64,000 bases of DNA, from assembly GCF_000186865.1 (NCBI RefSeq), contig NW_008705579.1, positions 62,001 to 126,000 on the forward strand, given 5' to 3'. Each line of letters starts with the position of its first letter. Within the stretch, counting starts at the first letter, position 1. Shown in pieces: positions 30,231 to 43,500 of the stretch. The translations under genes and the position numbers were made by a program. The notes beneath the pieces were generated by a model that saw nothing but the letters and a program-made list of their open reading frames with translations, was not told the DNA's origin and made no database searches. The stretch comes from Aureococcus anophagefferens (taxonomy: Eukaryota; Sar; Pelagophyceae; Pelagomonadales; Pelagomonadaceae).

Positions 30231-30513
30231 GCGGGTTTTGGGATCATGCACATACGACCGCCCCCGCGATTGTGATCGCGGCGAGGCGAGCCCCTCCACC
30301 GCCGCCGCGATTGTGCTCGCGCGCGGCGACGACCGACTCCCACGAAAATCCAACAAGAAAAATCCAACAACATCAAGAATCACACCGAAAATCACACCGA
30401 AAATCACGCGGGGCGGACTCCGGCCGCGTCGCGCGGAGTCCGCGCCGTTACCTAACACTGTTTCCCCCCTGAGCTCGACTAGACTCGTCGGACGACTTCG
30501 AACTCCCGTCGGA
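30231..30513. other. Intergenic region between convergent genes
   Basis: 283 bp with two CCGCGATTGTGMTCGCG imperfect palindromes (about 30264-30325) and an AT-richer stretch of AAAATCACACCG/AAAATCCAACAA short repeats (30350-30410). The likely 3' UTRs of both genes. No coding sequence. Confidence 0.6.
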
Positions 30514-33272
30514 CTACTTATACAGGTTGAGCGTGAACCCCTGGGGGTCGAGGCGGCCGCAGTCGCGGCGCGTGCCCACGTTGCCGGCGCCGTCGCTGCC
30601 CACGTAGCCCGCGAGGCACTGGCAGTGGCCCGTGGTGTAGTCGCAGACGCCGCGGTTGCCGCACTCGGCGCTCTCCTTCGTGCCGCGCTGCGTCTCCGTG
30701 ACGTTGTAGGCCGGCGTCGTCTCGAGCAGCGGCAGATCGCCGAGCTGCGAAATGAAGGTGATCTGGAGGCCGTCCTCGACGCCGTTGGACCCGTCGGCCA
30801 TCTCCCAGCCGACGCGGCAGGCCCGCGTCCCCGCACTCGCCGACACGGTCACGTCCTGGATCGTCGTCAGGTTCTCCAGCGCGGCCTCGACGGCGGCCAA
30901 AGACGCGTTCGCCACGATCGGCCGCGTCTCCTGGCCCCGGAAGGTGAAGGTGAAGGTCGACGGGTGGGACGCGTAGCAGCGCACGGTCTGGACCTCGGGC
31001 ACGCCCGGCGTGTGCACGTCGTCGCCGACGGGGCAGCGGCGCCGCGAGCAGTCGTAGCCCGTCCAGCCGCCCACAAAGTCCGGGTTCAGCACCGGCACCC
31101 CCGAGACCAGGCCCACGGGCCCGACGGCGGGCTGGTCGCCGTCCCGCGAGTCGCAGACGCACTTGTAGACGCGACGGCTGTCCCAGGTCGCCAGCGGGTT
31201 CTGCGTCGCCGCGCCGTAGCTCAGGCCCGCGTCGATCCCCGAGTACTGCGTCACCTCGGCGACGCGCCACATGGGCAAACACACCCCGTTGCCCGAGCAG
31301 TAGTCGCCGTCGGCGCCCGAGGGGCACAGCAGCTTCTCGCAGGCCTCGCCGCCGAAGCCCGACCGGCAGTCGCAGATGCCCGAGTTCCGCCTGGGCAGCA
31401 CAAGAGTGATTCAACGTCGCTTCAACGTGAGTGTTCCGCGCGCGCGCGTTCCGAAAAAAGCATCCACGCGTCGAGACCGTTCCGAGGGATGATCGCTCGT
31501 CCAAAGATCAGCCAAAACGAGTGGAAAACGGCCGAGATAGGAGCCTTTGAAGTTGGGAATTTCGCTCTCTTGTCCTGCCCCGAGTTCCGCTCGCACTCGC
31601 CCATGTTCGAGCACTCCGCCGCCGCGTGCGCGACCCCGCCGCCCTGGGGCTCGGCCCACCACGACGGCCCGAAGGGGCAGCGCCGGAGCATGCAGTCCGC
31701 GCCGTAGTACTCGTCGGCGCATTTGCAGGTGAAGGTCGAGTTGTCGCACACACCGCGCTCCGGACCGCCGCACTCCTTCCACGTCGCGCCGTCCTCGAAG
31801 TAGACCGCCGGGCAGCTCGTCGCGCGCGAGTAGGGCCAGCCGCAGTCGCCCCGGTCCCCCGGGCCGCCGTAGCCGTCGGAGGAGCGGTAGTCGTAGTCGA
31901 AGGGCGGCCGCAACAGCGTGTTGCACATGCACGTGCCCGTCGCGAAGTCGCACCAGCCGCGGTCGGAGCAGTAGACGTCCTCCTTCGTGCCCTTGTCCGC
32001 GCGCAACATGAGGTTGACGCGCATGCCGTTGGTCATGAAGTTCTGCAGGTTGCCGTAGGGCACGCGCTCCCGCAACGAATTGATGAGGGTCAGGTTGTAG
32101 ACGTTGCCGTAGGCGCCGCGGAACTCCACCGTCGTGTTCCGCCCGCCGTCGCGCCCGCCCGCGGACCCGAGCGGGTCGCAGACCGTCGAGCCCGAGACGT
32201 TGATCATCATGTCCCCGAAATCGTTGTCGACGCCCAAAGAAGACAACCCTCGTAACTCGCGCTCGACGTCCGCCGCCGTCGCGTTCCAGGTTAGCTTCGA
32301 AGTATACACATCGTCGTAGCCGAGGTAGAAGCCGCCCGTGCAGTTCCACTTCGTGTCGCAGGAGCCCTGGGGGCAGTGGAGGGACTGGCGCGTGACGAAG
32401 CGCACGGCGCCCGCCTCCGACCCCTCCGTCAAATCCAAATTCGTCGCCCGGAGCGCGGGCAGGGATCCGAACTCGGAGCGGAACTCGATCTCCGTCTCGA
32501 CGAAGGACGACGCCCCGCAGGGCTTGGCGCCCGTGGAGAAGGTGATCTGAACGTCGCCGATGGACGGTAAATCTTCGAGATACTGCTCGAGCTGGCCGTA
32601 GGGCACGTCGTAGGGGATCGCGCGCGTCCGTTCCCCTCTAAACTCGAGCGCGAAGGTGCCGCCGTCCGCGCGGCACTCGAGGCGCGCGACCTCGTTCTGC
32701 TGCCCCAGGGTCTCCGGGATGTCGCCCCGCGGGCACTCGACGCGCGAGCAGTTGAAGCCGCCGTAGCCCGCGTCGCAGAGGCAGCCCATCATCTTCTCGG
32801 CGTCCCACAGATCGTAGGACACGTTCGGCCGCACGAGCGTGCGCCCGTCCCACCCTCGGGCCGCGCCGCCCGTCGTCACGCAGCGGCCGTGGCCGCTGCA
32901 GGGCGTCCCGCCGTCGTCCGTCGGGCACGCGAGGCGCTCGCACGCGGGGCCCTCGAAGCCGTCGCGGCAGTCGCACTCGCCCGAGCCGTGGTCGCAGTAG
33001 CCCATGCCGCTGCACTCGACGTCGCCCGCGTGGGCCTCGTCCGTCGCCGTCGGGTAGTCCGCCCAGGCGACGCCGTGGGGGCAGGCCTTCATGCTGCAGT
33101 CCGGGCCCGTGTACCCGCTCATGCAGGTGCAGACGAAGGCGTCGTCGCTCGTCGTCCGCCCGTGGCCGCTGCAGTGGTGGTAGTCGATGGACGCGCACGA
33201 GGCGAGGGCGACGAGGCACAGGACGGCGCCGACGCGCGCCATCGCGACGATCGACGTCGAACGAGCTCTCAT
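30514..33272 (-). CDS. Secreted tenascin/EGF-repeat protein with an introner-derived intron
   Basis: Exons complement(31591-33272) and complement(30514-31390), 852 residues. The signal peptide is MARVGAVLCLVALASCASI; the in-frame ATG at 33242 is an alternative start to 33272. At least six EGF-like modules are seen (CSGHGRTT..CTCMSGYTGPDC; CSGMGYCDHGSGECDCRDGF; CLCDAGYGGFNC; CSDRGWCDFATGTCMC; CDYTTGHCQCLAGYVG). They are interspersed with repeated ~100-residue beta domains of the type FALEFRGERTRAIPYD...LEQYLEDL and FTFTFRGQETRPIV...VEAALENL. Similar EGF-plus-repeat proteins occur across stramenopiles; an adhesion or matrix role is inferred. The 200-nt intron is an introner element; splicing rebuilds the module ECERNSG|ICDCRSGFGG exactly. 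Unspliced, the frame is shifted. Confidence 0.85.
31391..31582 (-). mobile_element. Introner element (family 1, copy C)
   Basis: A 192-bp element in the coding orientation of its host gene, flanked by the 8-bp duplication GCGGAACT (minus strand; plus-strand 31383-31390 and 31583-31590). The imperfect terminal inverted repeat reads GGGCAGGACAAGAGAG at the left and GGGCAGCACAAGAGTG at the right (inverted). The intron is complement(31391-31590): donor GC from the upstream duplication, acceptor CAG at the element end. About 94% identical by eye to copy A. Confidence 0.92.
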
Positions 33273-33490
33273 CGGGCTGCCCCCATAAAGTGAGCGGACA
33301 AAATCGGCAGCCCCATGCGGCGTGCTGCCGCTGCGCGGCGCTCGGGGCCGCCGATTCGAGTAGGAGAGCCCGTGATGCCGGCAACGCCGGCGTCGGTCGC
33401 GTAGGGCTGCAAAATCGGCCACTTTCGCCGGGGTCGGCCATACCGTCCTCGACACAGCCTGGGCCTCGTCGACGCGCGCACACAGACACA

Positions 33491-34396
33491 TTACAGCGTC
33501 GTCTCGGAGAGGCGGCCCTGGCACGTCGACGTCGCGTCGACCCTCCACTTGCCGTGGCTCGAGACGAACTGCTGGAGGACGTACTTGTCGCCCCCGACGG
33601 GCGGCTCCGCGCGGTGCATGGCGTTGCCGTCCGCGCGGCCGCCGGCCTCGGGGACGAGGGACGGGAAGTGGAGCACGGCGGTGCCCCGCTTCGGCGCCAC
33701 GGCGACGGCGCCGCAGAACGCGTCCCACTTCGCGTCCTCGTAGAAGGGCGTCGTCGCGTCGTCGACGGGCGACCCGTCCGGGTACGCGGTCGCGTCGAAG
33801 GGCCCCGGCGCGTCGTAGAAGGACGCGCCGCCCGGTCCGCGGTGGATGCCGATCGTCGGGAAGATCGTGCGCCCGCCCTCGGCGACGTCGTTGAGGTACG
33901 CGAAGACCGTGCAGCTCACGTTGTGGTTCGGGTTATAAAACGCGGGCCAGCTGCCCTCGAGCGCGACGCCCGCGTCGTCGAAGTAGTCGCCGTCCGACGG
34001 CTCGTCGCCGCTCCAGGCGTCCGTGTGCAGGTCGAAGCGCTGGCCCGGCGCGTAGCGGCTCAGCTTCGTGCCCTGGAGCCGCTCCAAGGGCGCGGCCGCG
34101 AGGTCCGCGAGGCGCTCGCGCAGGGCCGGCACCTCGGCGTCGTCGCACACGACGCACGTGGACGTCCGCGCGAGGCCCTGGCCGACGCGGGCCGCGCCGT
34201 CGCCGGCGGCGCGGCCCGCGGCGTGCTTCGCGATCAACGCCTCGCACTCGGCGGCGCTCAGGAAGTCGTCGACGAGGAAGATGTAGGGCCGCTCGTGGAT
34301 GAGGCGCAGGCCCGGGTACTTGAGATTGATCTTGGCGAACAGCGGGCACGCTTCGTAGGCGCGCGTGTCGAGAGACCTCGGTGTAAAAGTGGCCAT
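33491..34396 (-). CDS. Prolyl 4-hydroxylase-type 2OG-Fe(II) oxygenase
   Basis: 301 residues from ATG 34396. The P4H-alpha catalytic pattern is complete: TSTCVV, LSRYAPGQRFDLHTDAW (His and Asp of the iron triad), TVFAYLNDVAEGGRTIFP, VAVAPKRGTAVLHFPS, NAMHRAEPPVGGDKYVLQQF (distal His and the Lys that binds 2-oxoglutarate). It hydroxylates proline in secretory or cytosolic substrates in the known family. No obvious signal peptide is visible in this frame (MATFTPRSLDTRAYEACPLF), so location is open. It is head-to-head with the giant IQ/WW gene, 140 bp apart. Confidence 0.88.
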   Translation of the reverse strand: MATFTPRSLDTRAYEACPLFAKINLKYPGLRLIHERPYIFLVDDFLSAAECEALIAKHAAGRAAGDGAARVGQGLARTSTCVVCDDAEVPALRERLADLAAAPLERLQGTKLSRYAPGQRFDLHTDAWSGDEPSDGDYFDDAGVALEGSWPAFYNPNHNVSCTVFAYLNDVAEGGRTIFPTIGIHRGPGGASFYDAPGPFDATAYPDGSPVDDATTPFYEDAKWDAFCGAVAVAPKRGTAVLHFPSLVPEAGGRADGNAMHRAEPPVGGDKYVLQQFVSSHGKWRVDATSTCQGRLSETTL

Positions 34397-34536
34397 GCCT
34401 TGCCACCGCGGCCGAAAGTTGCAGAAATCAAGCGACACACCGCGGTAGATCCTGCCGAAGGCAGCGCTCTTTGCCCGCGGGCAGCCGCGCGGCGCCGGTA
34501 GCAAGACCGCCTCGGCGGCGGCGGCCCGGACCGGCC
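34397..34536. promoter_or_regulatory. Divergent promoter region
   Basis: The 140 bp between the P4H (-) and IQ/WW (+) start codons must hold both promoters and 5' UTRs. No TATA or GTTGCAC motif seen; a CCGCGG/GCCGCGCGG GC-rich patch dominates. Confidence 0.4.
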
Positions 34537-37500
34537 ATGGTCAAGGAGGCGCGGCCGTCGTCGGCGGGCGGGCGGCGCAAGGGCCAGGTCAAGGCCTGGG
34601 AGCCCGAGCGGCCGAGCAGCGCGGACCGCATGAACGCGACGTGGGGCGGCAAGTCGCTGGGCCCGAGCGTCGCGTCCCTCGCGCGCGCGGAGATGGCCGC
34701 GCGGGAGAAGCGGGGCCTGAAGCAGGAGGTGCTCCACCAGCTCGCGTTGAAGGGCAACGCGTCCCTGAGCAGCGGCTCCAAGGTCGGGACGAGCCTGGGG
34801 CCGTCCGCGTCGTCCTTCTCCGACGAGGTCCGGTGGAAGCGCGCGCGCGAGGCGTCCTGGGCCGAGAACCTGACGTCGCGGGGCATCCCGGCCTACGACG
34901 CCGCGCGGGACAAGCACTGCAAGTTCTCCAAGTCGAGCGCCTTCAAGCGGTCGCCCTACGGCCGCGCGGCCGAGGCCGCGGCGGCGAAAGAACTCAAGCG
35001 CCTCGCGAAGCCGTCCGCGTCGAAGCAGCGGCACCCGACGCGGCGCAACTCGGACGTCAACGGCTTCGCCATGACGGCGCAGGCCTACGGCGAGGCGGCG
35101 CGGCGCGAGGTCGTGGCCATGTACAACCGCGCCGCGAAGGAGGTCACGCGGCGCGAGCTCGCGCTGGACCGCGTGTTGGACGAGTTCGACAAGCACAAGA
35201 CGGAGGATCTGGTGGACGGCGAGGGCCGCGACTTCCGGCCCCAGATCCGCCTGGCATCCCGGGAGCTGCGGGACCGCACGCTCGGCGCCGTCGAGGCCGT
35301 GCTCGACTGGCGGCGCGCCGTCGAGGACTTGGACGACGTCCGCGACGACGTCTCGGGCGCGCCGCCGCCCTTCCTCTGGGAGGGCCAGAACTACCTCGTG
35401 CGCCTCGCGTCCGCCGACGACGTCGAGCAGTTGCTGCTGAGCGTGCCCAAGTTCGGGCCGGGCGTCGGCTCCGACTTTGGGCTCGAGACGGTGCCCGTCA
35501 AGCGGAACCCGCTGCTCCTCGACGTCGACGTCGACGGGTTGGCCGAGGAGGTCGACGGCGACGACCTGCCGGCGGACGCGCCGCCGGGCGCCGCCGAGGA
35601 GCGCGCGGCGTCGACGATGCGGCGGTTGGAGCGGCTGCGGTGCCGCCGCGTCGCGCGCGCCGTCACCGCGGAGGAGCGCGCGACGGCTGCGGCCGCGTTG
35701 CGCGACGCCATCGGCGGCGAGACGCCGGCAAGCTCGCTCGCGGAGCAGCACACCGTGGACAAGACGCGCCTGGTCCTAAGCGAGAGCGAGCAGAAGCGGC
35801 TGCGGCCGCCGACGGTCGACCCCGCGGAGCTCGAAGCGCTCGGCCACGACTCGCGGCCTCCCTTACCAGTCGTCGCGACGTTCACCTGCCTCCACCTCGT
35901 CCTCCAGCCCGAGGTCATCTCGACGAACGGCCGGGGGCTGCCGGACGTGCACCGTTTGAGGAGTCGGCCCCTGCGCCACACGCTGCTGCGCGCGCCCCGG
36001 AAGCTCACGGCCCGTCTCAGCGCGTACGACCCGGGCCGGTGCCTGCCCCAGGAGGTGCTGGGCTTGCTCTGGCCCGTGCTCACGGCGGAGCGCTTCACGG
36101 CCGACGAGGTGCGGAGCCACTCCACGGCGGCGGGCGCCATCTTCGAGTGGATGCAGACGCTGGTGGTCTTCCAGTTCACGCGCGCCGCGGACGACAAGAT
36201 CGGCAAGGGCCCGCGCGAGGACACGAACACCCATTTGAGAACGAACGCGGCCCAGTTCGGGAACCGCTTGGGCGTCGCGCGGGGCCGCGCCGCCGGCGGC
36301 GCGCCCGAGTACGCGAACCGCGTCGAGCCGACGATCCGGCGGTTGATCGAGGGCGACGGCGCGAACCTTCGCGCCGCGGACTACGAGCCCCTGAGCGACG
36401 AGTCCTTCGGCGACGACTCGGCGCCGGAGACGGGCATCGGGTCGTCGAACCCCTTCGGGGACCGGAGCGGCCGCGGGGCCGCGTCGGTCGACGACTCGCG
36501 GACCAAAGCGCCCGGCGACGGCGAGGTCCGGTCCATGCTCAGCGAGCTCTGCCGCGACGTCGCGGCGCTGAAGAACGAGATGCTCAACGTGACGTCCGGC
36601 GGCGCGAGCGGCGCCCACGGCTACGCGTCGAAGCTCACGTCCTTCGGGACCATGGTCCGCGCGGCCGTCGACGCCGCGGGCGGCCAGTCGGGCGACGGCG
36701 CGGACGACCTGCAGCTCCGGGGCCCCCAGACGGCGACGGCGCGGGCCGCGGACGCCCACGCCGAGTCCGGCGCCCTCGTGACGACGCTGCTGTTCGCGTC
36801 GCGGGACTTTTCTTTAGGCGACCAGGTCGTGGAGCTGACGATCCACGCGGTCTACCGCGACGACCACGACTCCGCGGAGTACAAGCTGGGCCTCGTGTCG
36901 CCCGAGTACCTGCTGCTCCAGGTCGCGGACAAGGCGACGCACTTCGGGTGGCCCGCGCGGGCGCTGCCGGCCGTCGAGGTGGACCGCATCACGGGCTTCG
37001 CGCCGTCGGAGATCGCCGCGTTGCCCGGCGACGACGAGCGCCGCGGCGCATTGAAGCCGCTGCTGAAGATCCTGACGGCGATCTCCACGAAGCTCGGCAC
37101 GAACAAGCGCGGGCGGAAGAAGCGCAAGGGGTTGCTGAGCGCGGAGACGGACGTCGACGACCTCGAGGTCGTCGAAGCGGTCGCGAAGGACGAGGCGTCG
37201 GGCACGCTCGCGGGCCTCGCGGCGCGCGGCGCGGGCCCCGCCGCGGGCCACAAGCGCTGGCAGCAGCTCGCCGTGCCCGCCGTCAAGGACGGCGTCCTCG
37301 AGCGGTCCGAGCGCGTCATCAACTCCGTGCAGCTCGACGTCGTCCTCTCGCGGCCGCTCGGCCCGGCCGGCGACGCGGACTGCACCGTGTCGCCCGTGAC
37401 CATGGCGACGCCGACGCGCCTCCAGCTCCACGTGACGGCGGCGCCGACGGCGCGGGAGCGCGAGAACATCGACGCCCACGGCCTGGACCCCATCGAGGTC

Positions 37501-40500
37501 ATGCACCTCGACGCGTACGACAACGAGCTCCAGCTCCTCCTCGTGCACCAGCCGGGCCTCTACGAGCGCTCCCGAAGCCGCTGGGCCGCGCTCAACGCCG
37601 TCGCGTCCTGGATCGTGGCGCGCCTCAGGTTCGAGCGGCGCGCGCGCCAGTGGCACAAGGCGACGTCGGAGTCGCCGGACCCGCAGCTGAAGAACCGTTT
37701 GCTGTTGGACCGCGCGATCCCGCTGCCCCCCTCCATCGCCCAGCCGCCGCCGCTCCCGGCGCCCTGCGTCTTCACGGCCATGCAGGAGGGCGACACGCTC
37801 GTCGTCTCGCTCCAGGCCGCGGGGCCCGTGGGCGAAGCGCAGAAAGAAACGCCGTACGCGACCGTCGCGCTCCACATCGACGAGGCGCGCGCGCTCGCCG
37901 CGCCGCCGCGCAACGCGCCGCGCTGCGACAAGCACATGGGCATGCTCCAGTCCCTGCGGCAGCGCATCACCGTCGAGTGGCTCAAGGCCGACGCGCTGGA
38001 CTTCTTCGCGTGGCGCGGCGACGGCGACGCGCCGACGTCGCAGGGCTCCGCGGTGCTCCACGTGGACCGCGTCGTCTACCAGGAGGTGCGGCGCGTCTCC
38101 GGCGTGTCCCTGACGCTCCAGGCCGTCGTCCAGGGGCGGGATCTGCTCTTCCAGGCGGCGCTCGTGGGCCCGCCGCCCAAGGTCATCGGCGACGCGGCGC
38201 CCAAGGGCTCCGACGACGAGGACAGCGAAAACGAGGACTCCGAGGACGACGAGGGGCTCGCCCTCGTCCCCGCGGCGCCCCAGCGCCGGCGCAACCAGGC
38301 CGTCCGCGCGAAGAAGCCGCCGCCGCGCGCGGCGTCGCCGGGCTCGGGCGACGACGACGGGCCCAAGGCGCCGTCCTTCGACCTGACGCGCCTCATCCCC
38401 GAGCGGGAGATGGTCGCCCTCGTCGGGTCCGAGCTCGGCGAGTCGAAGCGGGCGCTCTTCTACCCGCACTACCGCGGCGCGCTCGCCGCGATCCTCGCGA
38501 CGAAGCTCAAGCTCGTGCAGAAGTCGGACAAGGCGCTGGAGCCCGGCGTCGACGTGCACCACGCCACGGCCCCGGGCCGGCGCTACGACCTCGAGACCAT
38601 GCTCGTCCACGAGAAGCACGTCCTGCCCGTGGGCGTCAACGGCTCCGCGAAGCGGCACCTCATCGGGTCGCTCAAGATCGACGACTCGACGACGCTCGAC
38701 GACGCGCGGCGCCTCATCGCCCTGGAGTTCGACGAGGAGGACGTGCCGCCCCACTTCCGCTTCGTCTACCGCAACGCGCCCTGCGCGAAGAAGCAGGAGA
38801 AGTACCGCTACGCGGTCGAGTGCCGGCCCGCGCTCGTTTTAGCCATGCGCCTCGGCGCGGACCTCAACGAGCGCGACGACGACAGCGACGAGGGCGGCGC
38901 GTCCAAGCGCAGGCGGCGGCGCAAGCGGGGCAAGAAGGTCAAGGTGCGCGGCGGCTACGACTGGGAGAACGAGTCGGACGACGAGCGCCGCGCGATGCGG
39001 CGGGAGCTCGCGCGCATGTCGTCGATCCTAGAGTCGGGCGGCACGGAGTCCATGGTCTTCGACGCGAGCCGCGAGAGCCTCGCCAAGGGCTCGGGGTCGA
39101 AGCGGCGGCGGAAGAAGCGGGGCCGGAGGAGCCGCATGCTCTCCAAGGTCCGCGGCGCGTTCCGGGGCCGCGACAAGGGCAAGAAGAAGGAGGAGTTCGT
39201 CGACGACGACGCCGCGCAGCCGGCCTTCGAGCCCGCGCTCGCGGACTCGACGCCGCCGCCGCTGGAGATGGTCGCGGTGCCCCTCGAGACGACGGCGTCG
39301 ACGAAGCAGGAGTCGCGGCTCGTGACCTTCAACGACGACCTCTTCCAGTTCGACATCACGTCCGCGGACCTCCTGCGCCTCGGCAGCCTCCACGGCCGCG
39401 ACTGGGCCATCGAGGCGCGCGAGGAGTGGGCGAAGGTCGCGGACGTGTCCGACGAGCTCGTCGACCGCGCGTTCGTCGACGACGCGGAGGAGCGGCGCCA
39501 GACCGGCGCCGAGGATCTGAGTCTCGGCTACGAGGACAACTGCGTGCCCATGCTCGGCACTGTCCTCGTCATCGCCGAACAATACGACTTCCACACCGCG
39601 GCGCCCAAGGAGCCCCAGAAGAAGAAGAACAAGCTCCCCGGCGAAAAGGCCAAGGAGAAGAAGGACGGCGAGAAGAAGGGGGCCGCGTCGAAGAAGGAGG
39701 AAAAGAAGGAGGACGAGGAGTCCATCGTGACCATCGCCGAGGGCACGGCCATCACGGAGCTGCCCGTGTACAAGATGATCCCGAAGGCGCTGGACATGCG
39801 GCCCAAGTGGCGCGTCGAGTTCGACGAGGGCCGCGTCAAGCCCCTCAAGGACTTCCACCGCAGCGACCTGAGCGCGACGAACTTCCGCGTGCCCCTGCGC
39901 TACGCGCACCTCGAGCGCTTGGTCGTCGACGTGCGGTCGCGCGCGCGGCAGATCCACATGCAGCGGATCCACTATTTCGAATTGGTGAACCCGGACCATC
40001 TGGTGGACGAGGTCTTCCACATGCTCTGCCAGTGGTACCCCCACAGCGACGGCGTCGACGGCGCCAAGTGGGCCAAGTTCGCGCGCGAGATGACGCTCGT
40101 GCCGAACATCACGGACCCCGTGCGCGCGGCCCAGGTCGACATCGCCTACAAGCGCCAGTTCAAGTCGTCCGACGGCAAGATCCAGAAGGGCGGTCGGTTG
40201 GACCCCGCGGGGCTCAAGGAGGCGTTGATCGAGATCTCGTTCATCCGCTTCCCCATATGGCAGGACCCGGAGAAGGAGGCCAAGGAGGAGCGGGCCAAGG
40301 CCGAGGAGGAGGCGCGGAAGAAGGCCGAGGAGGAGGACGTCGAGGACGCCGTCGAGGAGCCCATTTTACATATTGAGCCCAAGGTCGAGCAGCACGACGA
40401 CCTGAGTCTGGAGGGCGCGCTCGCGGGCCCCGAGGACGCGTCGCTCGTCACGGAGGACGAGGGCGTCGAGACGGCCGAGGGCATCCACATCAACACGGCC

Positions 40501-43500
40501 GACGCGCTCCACCACCGCCAGGAGGAGGCCGTGGACCCGGAGTGGCTCCGCGACGACACGCTCATGCACCTGCTGCTGGAGCACGTCATCATGATCCCGG
40601 AGGTGAACAAGCGCGCGTGGCGCGAGGCCAAGACGCTGGCCATGCTCGACGAGGGCGAGCGCCAGTCCGCGGCGATCCGCATCCAGGCGCTCCACCGCAT
40701 GCGCTGGCAGCGCGCGGACTACCTCGTGCACCTGCACGCGATCATCCGCATGGAGGCGTACGGGCGGCGGCGCCTCTTCCGCAAGTTCTACAACGACCGG
40801 CTGCACTACCTGAGCGTGTGCCGCTTGTACCGGTACCGCGCGTCGGCGGCGTTCCGGCTCCAGGCCTGGTACCGCTACTGCGCCATCTCCCGGGACTACC
40901 GCGAGCGCGTCATGGCCGCGAAGCGCGAGCACGAGGAGCGGTGCCGCCTGCGGCGCCTGGAGCAGCACGAGGCCTACCTCGTGCGGAAGCGGGCGACGGT
41001 CTTTCGACGGTGCAAGTTCGTCAACGGTACTTTGGTGTTCACGCGGATCACGCGGCTCGACCCGTCGCGGGAGATGGCCGTGCTCGACTACGGCCTGAAG
41101 CTGGAGGTCTACGTGCCCCAGACCCAGGAGACGTTCACGTTCCGCATGAGCGATTTGGAGGTGCGCCTGAGCATCGAGGCGGCCATCGGCGTCGACGGGC
41201 TGAGCGGCGACGAGATCCTCGATTCCAAAAACATCTCGACGATCGCGGATCGTCTATTGGTGCGCGTCATCAACCAGCGGCCCATCGTCATCTTCACGCG
41301 GCGGGGCCACAGCGAGCGCGGCCGGCAGGTGCTGCGGCGGGGCAAGATGGTCGACGGCCAGGTCTACGTCGTGTCCTGCTTCCACAGCGACGACGAGATC
41401 GTCTTCCACGCGTACAACTACAAGAGCTGCGAGACGCTGCGGACGTCCATCACGACCAAGTTCGTCAAGGAGTGGCTCACGAAGGACGAGGAGACGAAGC
41501 AGAACAAGGCGCGGTCCGAGCGGCTCGCGGCGATCGTCGAGGCGAAGCGCGTGCTGCGCCTGCAGGCGACGGGCGTCGACGTCGAGCCCGAGGAACTGGA
41601 GAAGTCGAAGAAGATCGTCGAGGAGGCGAACATAGAAGCGGCGAAGGAGGCGGCGAAGCGGCCGGAGACGCCCGAGTCGCCGAAGCGCCAGCTGACGACG
41701 GGCAAGGACGACGAGGCCAAGGCCGACGGCGGCGGCGACGGCGACGCGGCCGCCGACGGCGGCGACGCGGGCCACCACGACGACGACAAGAAGAAGCCGC
41801 GCCTCGAGCACCCCTTCTTCCTCCCGGAGAATCTCATCAAGTTGCTCGAGTGGCTCATGGAGCGGCTGCGGGTCGTCGTCTACCAGCGCGCGGGCGAGCA
41901 GTCGAAGCGCGAGCGCCTGGTGCTCGAGTACGAGCTCGAGGAGGTGCAGATGGAGCAGGCGGCCATGAGCCTCCAGGGCATGTGGAAGATGCTCCAGGCC
42001 ATGAAGCGCATCCGCAAGATGCTGCGGACGAACTGGGAGAAGCGCTGGGACCGCGACGCGGGCTGCTGGTTTTACGTGAACCTCCGTGCCGAAACCAAAT
42101 CTTCAACCCGACTTCAATGTGAGCGTATTCGAACGATTTGGACCAGACTTTTTCACTGTGCTTCGAGAACTCGACGAGAGCGATCGATCCGTCCAAAAAT
42201 CAGCCGAATCGACTTCGATGTGACCGAGCTAGAGAATTCTCAAGTTTGGTCAGGACCACCCAAACCAGTGGTTGAATTCGGCACAGGTGAACCTCATGAC
42301 GGGCGAGATGTCGTGGGAGAAGCCGCGCATGCTCGGCGCGCTGGACCTGCCGGACCCGCCGGACGAGTGGCGCACGATGTACGACGAGTTCGAGGAGCTC
42401 TTCTACATGAACCCCTACACGGGCCAGACGTCCTGGCTCTCCGTCGACGACGCCGCGCGCGCGCTCCAGAAGAGCTACCGCGCCAAGGCCGCGCGCGACT
42501 ACGGCACGCCGTCCTTCGAGGACATCGTCAAGGCGTTGCGCATGCAGCGCGAGGTCGAGGAGAAGTACGAGGAGCACCCGGACCGGCTGAGCTCCATGGT
42601 GAACTTCGGGCTGCTCCTCGCGACGCAGCGCTTCGACGTGCCGGGCGCGCGGAAGCTGTACAAGGCGGCCATGGAGGTGAGCCCCGAGAACCCCGTGCTC
42701 CTGCGGGCCTACGGGATCTTCCTCCTGGCCGTGCTCGAGGCGCCGCGGCTCGTCGTGTTCCGCAAGGCGCTGGACATGTTCAAGAACGCGGAGCTGCGCG
42801 ACGCGGGCCGCGAGCGGTTCAAGCTCGCGGAGGAGTCCATGTTCCACTGGGCCGTCGTCGCCCAGCGCGACAACCCGCTGGCCCTGCTCAACTACGCGCT
42901 CGTGCAGCAGTGCCTCGTGCGCGACCTCGCGCGCGCGGAGCGCTTCTACCACCGCGCGCTCGGCGCGCTGACGGACGACGACCCCGCGCGCGACAACGTC
43001 GTGGAGAACTTCGAGCTCTACGAGGTCGAGCGGCTGCCGGGCGGCGCCTTCCACGACGACCAGCCGTCCATCACGGTCGTGCGCAACTCGAAGATCGCCG
43101 AGGAGCGGCCCGAGTGGGGCGAGTGGGGCCGCTACAGCCACGAGAACGAGCTCCGGCCCAAGGCCGTCTTCTACTTCTGGCTCAACCCCATCACGAAGCG
43201 CGCGTCCTGGTCCGACCCGGACTGGCCCCTGGCCTACCAGCAGCGCATCGCGCGGTCCCAGCTCATCGGCGAGAAGCAGGGCTGGGAGCAGTACTGGGAC
43301 CCGCGGCTCGACGCGGAGTTCTACTACAACGTCATGGACCAGACGCTGACCTGCGAGGACCCCGTCGGCGGCCTCGGCCAGACGCCGCCGGCCCAGGAGT
43401 ACGCGGCCATCGCGCCGGACGCGCACGGCGCCGCGCCCCCGCGCGACCCCCACCTGTCGGCCGCGCTGTCCGCGCAGACGACGCCGAACCTCCTCCTCGA

